A DNA stretch of 64,000 bases from Stictocephala bisonia. Taxonomy: Eukaryota > Arthropoda > Insecta > Hemiptera > Membracidae. This document shows positions 54,825-64,000 of this stretch, piece by piece; the stretch's first letter is position 1, and each line of letters starts with the position of its first letter. The position numbers were made by a program, and so were the translations under genes. The stretch covers positions 1 through 64,000 of the forward strand of contig JAQJVL010002618.1 of the NCBI GenBank assembly GCA_035578905.1, in the 5' to 3' direction. The notes below the pieces were generated by a model, which was not told where the DNA came from, did no database searches, and worked only from the letters and a program-made list of their open reading frames with translations.

Positions 54825-55109
54825 TGTCTAAACAATATCTTTTTTTGACTACGATACGAAAAGAACTGTTTTGAATAAACGACTATTTTTAGCTATAAAA
54901 ATAGTGGTCGCTTTACATATAGGCCTATGTATAACGTCCGTAAAATACGACTCAAGCGTAGGGATGTTGAGCCCACCTAGTCAATTAAATAAATGGAGCG
55001 TTTATATTACTATCAATGTCAAAGTGTAGCAAATATTACGAAACATCTCCAATATAAAAACATCCATGTCAATGTCACTTTTGTCAAGTAAACAAATACA
55101 CAGTTGTGG
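54825..55109. other. 5' flank of the Gr gene
   Basis: No TATA-like or initiator element can be assigned with confidence. Confidence 0.35.
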
Positions 55110-57315
55110 TGTGACTTTTTTATATTGGTATACACATATTTAAGTAGGTACAATAACGTAATTGTAATTGCCTGTCTAGTTCAGTTCCGCCCACTGGTCA
55201 CTACCATCACTACGACAATATACATGTACTTTTACAATTTATGACTATATTTTTGGTCCAATTTAACCTAAATAAAGTCTCACGTCTACCTCTTAACATA
55301 ATAAGTCACGTATTAATATGAATACAAACTATATCCGTGGTTCGTTTATCTTAATTTGTATTCTTAAAATACTCTTCATGGGCTAAAAAGGTTGTAAACT
55401 GTTAAGCCTAATACTTAATCAAAACAGCTGAACAAAGCGTTCTTTAATTAAAAAGTCATTGTAAAGCTGTTAGAAACATATAACAAGCTAAAAAATCTGA
55501 TCTATAATTATTAGATCACTGGGTGTAGACCGCACGAAAATATTCCGATAGGGGATATTATGTTTGAATACCCCTCCTTACCCCGCGCCTAATATTGGCG
55601 GATAATGTTTGATTTTCATCAAAATCTCCTGCGTGAAATAAACATAGTAAATTGACGTATACTTCATTGACAATTAATTCGTAAATGTATAACAAGAAAG
55701 TTACAGTAGTGTTATTCTTTTTTCTTAATTTGTGCCTTTTTTTATTCAATTAAATTGAACGTGACACAACACATATATATTACAATATAAGAACAAAGTG
55801 CACAAATAATATGGTGATCGATTTCGGCAATCCACTTTCACTTTTACGAGGCTGGGATTCACTTCACCACTCGTAACTGGAGGGATTCACAAAAGAATCT
55901 CACGTTTCGGTTCTTACTTGTACAATTGTGCATTTTGTGCCTATATTATAATACATTGTGTTGCGTGACATTCACTTGTACTGTATATGTACCAATATGA
56001 ATTATGGTAATTAAAAGAATTTATATATTTTATGAATGGTTATGTTATTATTTGAGCTAGTGGTTTGATTTATAAATAGTACCGGTGACCGAGCTTCACT
56101 GAGTTGAATTTTGCAAACTGAAGAGGTAGCATTCATATATTTCTGAGCATCGTTTATTTGTGTTCTTCCTTGTAGGTTGTTAATAAAATTTCGTTTATGA
56201 GGTCTTCCACGTTTACCTTTAGCCCCTTCTTTCTTCTTTTTTATATTGGTATACACATATTTAAGTAGGTACAATAACGTAATTGTAATTGCCTGTCTAG
56301 TTCAGTTCCGCCCACTGGTCACTACCATCACTACGACAATATACATGTACTTTTACAATTTATGACTATATTTTTGGTCCAATTTAACCCAAATAATATT
56401 AATATGAATACAAACTATATCCGTGGTTCGTTTATCTTAATTTGTATTCTTAAAATACTCTTCATGGGCTAAAAAGGTTGTAAACTGTTAAGCCTAATAC
56501 TTAATCAAAACAGCTGAACAAAGCGTTCTTTAATTAAAAAGTCACTGTAAAGCTGTTAGAAACATATAACAAGCTAAAAAATCTGATCCATAATTATTAA
56601 ATCACTGGGTGTAGACCGCACGAAAATATTCCGATAGGGGATATTATGTTTGAATACCCCTCCTTACCCCGCGCCTAATATTGGCGGATAATGTTTGATT
56701 TTCATCAAAATCTCCTGCGTGAAATAAACATAGTAAATTGACGTATACTTCATTGACAATTAATTCGTAAATGTATAACAAGAAAGTTACAGTAGTGTTA
56801 TTCTTTTTTCTTAATTTGTGCCTTTTTTTATTCAATTAAATTGAACGTGACACAACACATATATATTACAATATAAGAACAAAGTGCACAAATAATATGG
56901 TGATCGATTTCGGCAATCCACTTTCACTTTTACGAGGCTGGGATTCACTTCACCACTCGTAACTGGAGGGATTCACAAAAGAATCTCACGTTTCGGTTCT
57001 TACTTGTACAATTGTGCATTTTGTGCCTATATTATAATACATTGTGTTGCGTGACATTCACTTGTACTGTATATGTACCAATATGAATTATGGTAATTAA
57101 AAGAATTTATATATTTTATGAATGGTTATGTTATTATTTGAGCTAGTGGTTTGATTTATAAATAGTACCGGTGACCGAGCTTCACTGAGTTGAATTTTGC
57201 AAACTGAAGAGGTAGCATTCATATATTTCTGAGCATCGTTTATTTGTGTTCTTCCTTGTAGGTTGTTAATAAAATTTCGTTTATGAGGTCTTCCACGTTT
57301 ACCTTTAGCCCCTTC
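55110..57315. repeat. 1.1-kb tandem duplication
   Basis: Copy 1 (55110-56234) and copy 2 (56235-57315) are offset by 1121 bases and nearly identical. Copy 2 lacks 35 bases present at 55276-55310. Each copy encodes the same minus-strand frames (63 codons at 55749 and 56835), which are duplicates, not genes. A KRGRPHKRNF stretch (AT-hook-like GRP core) also occurs in both. Confidence 0.95.
55755..55985. mobile_element. MITE-like unit with TIRs inside the duplication
   Basis: GTGACACAACACATATATATT on the left and an inverse ending TGTTGCGTGACATTC on the right, about 45 bases each; repeated at 56840-57070 in copy 2. The array at 60300-60540 is made of related sequence. Confidence 0.7.
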
Positions 57316-57490
57316 GAGGAACTCGGCTTGCGGCCTCGCCAATACGTTCTGGATTGGCCTCTTTGTGGAACACGGCCTACAGCCTCAAAGGGGAAAGTTC
57401 AGCCTGCGGCCTCACCAAGGCACTCTTCTACAGTCCACTTTGTGTATCTCGGCTTGTCGCCTCGTGAGGAAGATCGGCATACAGCCTGAA
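57316..57490. other. GC-rich block of degenerate CGGCCTC units
   Basis: CTCGGCTTGCGGCCTCGCC, CACGGCCTACAGCCTCA, TTCAGCCTGCGGCCTCACC and CTCGGCTTGTCGCCTCGTG recur about every 40-45 bases. It starts exactly where duplication copy 2 ends. On the minus strand a frame continues from it into the KRGRPHK stretch. Identity unknown. Confidence 0.6.
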
Positions 57491-57499
57491 CAGCTGTTA

Positions 57500-57600
57500 T
57501 TATAGAATGTTGTGTAGGGGAGAGAACTGAGTGTCAGACTTGTCAGTTAGCTGAAAATCAGATCAACACTACGTGGTTCGGATTCCACGTAAAGCTGGAG
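57500..57600 (+). mobile_element. SINE type C, internal fragment
   Basis: Matches the middle of type C (GAGAGAACTGAGTGTCAGAC ... CGGATTCCACGTAAAGCTG) and stops both 5' and 3' within the element. Confidence 0.8.
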
Positions 57601-57790
57601 GTCTCATTGAGACCTCCAGGTCTCATACACGTGCGGTGGCATTGACCCACCCACCTACCCATACACGTACGCTGCCATTGACCCACCCATACACGTATGA
57701 TGCCATTTACCCACCCTCCTACCAATACACGTACGATGCCATTGACCCACCCACCCGCCCATACACGTACGATGCCATTGCTCCGTAGCA
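57601..57790. repeat. Short minisatellite of TTGACCCACCCACC units
   Basis: CATTGACCCACCCACC and ATACACGTACGATGCCATTG alternate in about five units of about 34-36 bases; the same core as at 33-34 kb. Confidence 0.9.
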
Positions 57791-57915
57791 TCTCTGCTAA
57801 AATATAGTGGTATAATGTGATCTAGGAGATAAATACCTATAGTTTGATAATCAAATTTTTGATAGAAGTGGAAATGGTTCAATATTGTTTTTCTGCTATA
57901 AGTTGATAGCACTGG

Positions 57916-59216
<1,301 letters not shown>

Positions 59217-59510
59217 ACTCTTAATACTGACATGGCGTCCGCTCAATGGTTGCTATCGGTGTGGACACTACTAGAGAAGTCTGGGGTGTCCATGTTGGGT
59301 GGTAATCATTGTACGGATGTTGTGTGGGGGAGATAACTGAGTATCAGGCTTGTCAATTAGCTGAAAATCAGACCAGCACTACGTGGCTCGGATTCCACGT
59401 AAAGCTGTAGGTCCCTTAGTTGCCCTTGCTGTTGTTCGAGGAACAGTTGAACTCAGTTAGTAACCAGACTACACTCATCCACACTCATATTATCATTCAT
59501 ATTCGCCTTA
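59217..59510 (+). mobile_element. SINE type C, 5' truncated
   Basis: TACTGACATGGCGTCCGCTC through to ATTCATATTCGCC; the head is missing. Fifth copy in the window. Confidence 0.85.
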
Positions 59511-60299
59511 AAATACCAACAACGTTGTGTCGGCGTCTCATATGTAAGAATACATAGCACTTGTGTATTACACTTCACACCTTGGTGAATATTTAATTAA
59601 TCTATCCACCTATTTGTTTCAAAATCATCGTAACATTTTAAAACAATTTTGAAACTAATGAATGTCCAGAATTTATTAACTTAAAAAATGAAAAATAATA
59701 AACATATTGGCGAAAGTTTCCGTAGTGTTCAAGCAAAAATATAGATTTTTTATATTTGAATACGGTTTTCTCTTTTCGCACATGTTTACCAAATATGAAA
59801 TATTACCTCAGTGTTATTAGATTAAAATATAAGAGAGGGTATGAAAAATATATCTATATTACTAGCATTATAGTAATAGTAACATAATTAAAGATAATAA
59901 CAATAACTTTATCTATATTGTTGATAGTTAATTAGGGGTAACCAAACTTGATTTATATAGTAGTTTCACTCTTATTTTACCCCATTTCCAAACCATTGCA
60001 TTACAGACCATATGAGGTCATAGCATTACTGTATGTTAATAGATTGGCTTGGACAAGTTTTAGGTCTGAGCTCATAGTTTTAACTTAAGTATCTTGCTAA
60101 AACCAGAAGAAGTACGCAATTTCTCACTTAAGTCCTGGTCAGAACTTACGTATTGTAAATAGTACCTTACGGTATAGAAGCCCCGGCTCATTTCAAAGAC
60201 ATCTTAACCAAGTTATATTTTTATATTTCGAATAGTTTTTTTAATTAGCATAATACGAGTTGGTATCTATACAGTACAAGTAAACTTTACACAATACAA
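59511..60299. other. AT-rich intergenic DNA
   Basis: Nothing supported. Confidence 0.4.
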
Positions 60300-60540
60300 T
60301 TTTATTACAATATAAGCTCAAAATGAACAAATATATTACAATACAAGTACAATATTTGTGCATTTTGTACTTGTATTGTAATAAATTTGTTCATTTTGTA
60401 CTTGTATTGTAATATATTTATACATTTTGTACTTGTATTGTAATATATTTGTGCATTTTGTACTTGTATTGTAATATATTTGTGCGTTTTGTGCTTATAT
60501 TGTAATAAATTTGTGTTGTGTGTCGTTTACTTGCACTGTT
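60300..60540. repeat. 31-bp tandem repeat with an inverted first unit
   Basis: TTGTATTGTAATATATTTGT and GCATTTTGTAC form a 31-base unit repeated about five times from 60355; the first unit at 60300-60350 is inverted. The unit resembles the TIR of the MITE at 55755, suggesting growth from a MITE end. Confidence 0.85.
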
Positions 60541-60837
60541 TTATATTTCGGTAAAGATATTTAAGTGTTTGAATTAAAAAACAAGGTGGTCAGGTGTTTC
60601 AAATAATTTAAATACTTTATTAAAAAATAAAAAAACAATAATATAATACAAATAATAATAAAGTATTATTAAAGCATTTTTTTGAGCTTAAAGCATTGTA
60701 GAGTTTTAGTTTGATATGTGCTTTTATCAAATGAAAAAGAAATTTTATTCGTTTACAATAACCTTTATTATTATATTAGTCATCAATGTTATATTATTAG
60801 TTCTAAAAATTGTTTTTTAAGTTAAATAATATGCGGT
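60541..60837. other. AT-rich spacer
   Basis: Short low-complexity AT stretch, no feature. Confidence 0.4.
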
Positions 60838-61300
60838 TAGAATAACGGCCTATGTAAGAAATAACGGCCTATGTAAGAAATAACGGCCTATGTAAGAAAT
60901 AACAACCTATGTAAGAAATAACGGCCTATGTAAGAAATAACGGCCTATGTAAGAAATAACGGCCTATGTAAGAAATAACGGCATATGTAAGAAATAACGG
61001 CCTATGTAAGAAATAACGGCATATGTAAGAAATAACGGCATATGTAAGAAATAACGGCCTATGTAAGAAATAACGGCCTATGTAAGAAATAACGGCCTAT
61101 GTAAGAAATAACGGCCTATGTAAGAAATAACGGCCTATGTAAGAAATAACGGCCTATGTAAGAAATAACGGCCTATGTAAGAAATAACGGCCTATGTAAG
61201 AAATAACGGCCTATGTAAGAAATAACGGCCTATGTAAGAAATAACAGCCTATGTAAGAAATAACGGCCTATGTAAGAAATAACGGCCTACGTAAGAAATC
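60838..61300. repeat. 19-bp tandem repeat, about 24 copies
   Basis: AATAACGGCCTATGTAAGA repeats head to tail with a few single-base variants (GGCATATG, AACCTATG, CAGCCTATG). No spacers, so it is not a CRISPR array. Confidence 0.98.
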
Positions 61301-61874
61301 ATCCTTGAACGTGATTAACTCAACAACAAGAATTAACTAAATGTTGTGTTTTGTATATATTACTTATAAGTAATGTAACCTATACACAATTTAAAACTAT
61401 GACAATATTATGGCAACAAAGACATTTATTTTATTTTATCTCTCTTTGTTTGTCTGTTTGTTAAATTGAAGTCTGTAATATGAATGTATTAAATGCAGAT
61501 ATTTGGAAATTGAATATTTTATTAATGATTAAAGATATTATATGAAATAGCTTAAAAAGTTAGAAGTTGAAATTACAATCTCAGTGTATCTTAAACTACT
61601 TTATAACTAACAACCAAGCAAAGAAAAAAATCGCCTTTAGATATTACATAAATTAAATAAATAACAAATACATAGTGAACATAGATTATCTAAAAACATA
61701 ATTGTATGAAAACAATCTATATATTTTAAAACTTACGTTGTTCTGATAAATAATTATTTCACACTAATACTAATCTACACTACACATAAGTATAACTGAC
61801 CAAAACACATTTAAGTGCAAAACTATGGGAACTAGTCCTAAATTTACTATGACCTGAGTAGAGTAGAGTCAAAG
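61301..61874. other. AT-rich intergenic DNA
   Basis: Nothing supported. Confidence 0.4.
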
Positions 61875-62845
61875 TAAAGTATTGAGGTGAATTAATTGGG
61901 TGGGCCGCTGGCCAAACGGTCTAAGGCATCAGGACTTCGAGAACCTTCCACCGAGTGTATTTTACAAGTAGAGTCAAAGTAAAGTATTGAGACGAATTAA
62001 TTGGGTGAGCCGGTGGCCGAGTGGTCTAAGGCGTCAGGACTTTGAGAAACTACGACTGAGTGTATTTTACAAGTAGAGTCAAAGTAAAGTATTGAGACGA
62101 ATTAATTGTGCGAGCCGGTGGCCGAGCGGTCTAAGGTGGCAGGACTTTGAGAACCTTCCACCGAGTGTATTTTACAAGTAGAGTCAAAGTAAAGTATTGA
62201 GACGAATTAATTGGGTGAGCCGGTGGCCGAGTGGTCTAAGGAGTCAGGACTTTGAAAAACTACGACTGAGTGTATTTTACAAGTAGAGTCAAAGTAAAGT
62301 ATTGAGGGGAATCAATTGGGTGAGCCGGTGGCCGAGCGGTCTAAGGCGTCAGGACTTTGAGAACCTACAACCGAGTGTATTTTATAAATAGATTCAAAGT
62401 AAAGTATTGAGACAAATTAATTGGGTGAGCCGGTGGCCGAGTGGTCTAAGGCGTCAGGACTTTGAGAAACTACGACTGAGTGTATTTTACAAGTAGAGTC
62501 AAAGTAAAGTATTGAGACGAAATAATTGGGTGAGCCGGTGGCCGAGTGGTCTAAGGCATCAGGACTTTGAGAACATACAACCGAGTGTATTTTACAAATA
62601 GAGTCAAAGTAAAGTATTGAGACGAATTAATTGGGCGAGTTGGTGGCCGAGCGGTCTAAGGCGTCAGGACTTTGAGAACCTACGACCGAGTGTATTTTAC
62701 AAGTAGAGTCAAAGTAAAGTATTGAGACGAATTCATTGGGCGAGTCAGTGGCCGAGCGTTCTAATGCGTCAGGACTTTGAGAACCTACGACCGAGTGTAT
62801 TTTACAAGTAGGTAGAGTCAAAGTAAAGTATTGAGGCGAATTAAT
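61875..62845 (+). repeat. 105-bp satellite made from a SINE head, nine to ten units
   Basis: The A-box core TGGCCGAGCGGTCTAAGG recurs at exactly 105-base steps (61910, 62015, 62120 to 62750), with one 109-base step before the final SINE. Each unit has GAGCCGGTGGCCGAGCGG (tRNA-Ser/Leu-like), then AGAGTCAAAGTAAAGTATTG. No unit has the B box. It runs directly into the full SINE. Confidence 0.95.
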
Positions 62846-63080
62846 TGGGCGAGCTGGTGGCCGAGCGGCCTAAGGCGTCATAACATGGAGCTTTTCTAGA
62901 GATAGTGCTGGTTCGAATCTGGCCTTGACTGGAAGATTTATTAGTAATATTCACCGTTTACTGTACTGTTTTTCACCCCCTTACTTGTCTGTAAAGTTCC
63001 TCGCACAGATCAATAATATATGCGGAATGGGCAGAGTAAGATTAAGAAAGAGTTCGGCCTCTTCTTAAAAAAAATTTAAG
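62846..63080 (+). mobile_element. tRNA-derived SINE type A, full copy
   Basis: GCGAGCTGGTGGCCGAGCGG, A box TGGCCGAGCGG, B box GGTTCGAATCT, body TTGACTGGAAGATTTATTAG and an end with CGGCCTCTTC plus an A-rich tail. Matches the reverse copy at 11530-11760. Confidence 0.9.
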
Positions 63081-64000
63081 GTGGCCGTTTAGCTCCACAA
63101 AAAATGCCAAAAATGGTTTGCCATTTTAACGATTCGGATCGTAATAATAATCGTACCTTAACCCTTGAAGTGTGATTTGTAAAGTTAAGACCTGTTCTAG
63201 TGGACCGTAATCTGGTTTTTGTACACAATTGAGTATTATTATTCTTTTTTACAGTTAAATATGTGAAAATTTAAATATAATTCTTGACGGTTTTATATAA
63301 TAATAATGATAATATAAACTCATGTTCAATCAAAGGATCTTTATTAATTATTAAGTGTTGTCTACAACACACTGTAATAATAAACATGACCGTAAAATTA
63401 AAATAGAATATCATGTCTTGGCCCACTGACGGTAAACAATTGTATTGCTCATATGGGGCTGTCTAAAGCCTAGTTCCAACGGCCTGCTATCCGTAACGTC
63501 TCGTCTGCCGTCTACCAGATAACTAACTGTTCATTGGGACTGCTTGCCTGTGTACGCCTGACGTATGGACAGGCCGTCCGGGGCCACCTGAACAGGTCCC
63601 GTACAACATGGGGAAAGAGGTGGCACTACAAAGGCCTGTGCCCGGAGATGAAGTTTTAAGGGTATTCGATTGAAAATTATTTTTGAAAATTTTGAGAATA
63701 TAGTGGACAAAAGGTACTAACCAACCTAGTATATAGTAAATAGTAAATCTAAAAAAAATTATTTTTTAAATGTTACCAATTATTTTTTTATAAATAGTAT
63801 TTTTTCAAATGTTGACTTGAAATGTGTACAATCTTACAATCTTGAAATAATATACTTTGGCTTAAAAAGTATATTAGCAACATATATAAATTTCATCGCT
63901 AGAGTTTACTATAAATGAGGGAGTTATATCCTTCTGTCGAATTTATATTTATATAGGGCAGGCTGGGGCTATAAGTGGGTAAGAGCAGTGGGAATATATT
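63081..64000. other. AT-rich DNA with a GC-richer block at 63430-63660
   Basis: 63430-63660 has balanced base composition (GACAGGCCGTCCGGGGCCAC) and no open frame with a family match. It may be part of an interspersed repeat. The rest is AT-rich. Confidence 0.4.

Noticed and set aside
55558..56835. Two identical 63-codon minus-strand frames as paralogous genes
   Set aside because: They lie in a non-coding tandem duplication and have no domain or splice support.
60838..61300. CRISPR-like direct repeats
   Set aside because: 19-bp units are contiguous, with no spacers, in a eukaryotic context.
61875..62845. Cluster of tRNA-Ser/Leu genes
   Set aside because: Each unit has only the A-box half; B box, T arm and acceptor partner are absent.

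Overview
The window looks like nuclear DNA of an insect: AT-rich, with one recognisable spliced gene of the insect gustatory-receptor (Gr) family and otherwise mostly transposable elements and tandem repeats. The species cannot be fixed from the sequence alone. No intact rRNA, tRNA, CRISPR array or bacterial-type operon is visible. Most long open frames are translations of simple repeats.

The gene is on the minus strand. A chemoreceptor of the Gr type is encoded by exon 1 (54824-54012), exon 2 (52419-52351) and exon 3 (50996-50907). All joins are phase 0 with GT-AG borders, as in the C-terminal exons of insect Grs. The last short exon was not found. Exon 1 carries one in-frame TAG at codon 168 while the receptor frame stays open on both sides, so the locus is a fresh pseudogene, a polymorphic null or a readthrough gene.

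Mobile elements, left to right: a decayed CR1/Jockey-type LINE (5250-8690) whose 3' pentamer tail runs into an 840-bp pentamer satellite, the whole lying between two copies of a 0.95-kb sequence; an IS630/Tc1-mariner transposase relic (12738-13320); a fold-back element holding a nested SINE (17467-18512); a Helitron relic (19267-19690); three further LINE copies (21495-22275, 42700-44420, 44525-46235 reverse) and two possible LINE scraps; three more long palindromes (26798-28270, 30069-31243, 51181-52200), one carrying a fragment that resembles the N-terminus of Crypton/tyrosine-recombinase proteins; two facing copies of a CAGGGTGT MITE (47573-47817, 48019-48900), the second split by a 607-bp Helitron with both ends; and several tRNA-derived SINE families.

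Tandem repeats are abundant: 74-bp (1.2-2.5 kb), another 74-bp (5.0-5.25 kb), pentamers (8.7-9.5 and 15.2-16.4 kb), 138-bp coding-like (23.2-25.0 kb), 34-bp and 20-bp (33.0-35.2 kb), 106-bp (49.3-50.25 kb), about 36-bp (52.5-53.4 kb), a long GT tract, a 1.1-kb tandem duplication (55.1-57.3 kb), 31-bp (60.3-60.5 kb), 19-bp (60.84-61.3 kb), and a 105-bp array made from the tRNA-like head of a SINE that ends in the full SINE (61.9-63.08 kb). Element borders are read by eye and are approximate unless a terminal motif is quoted.
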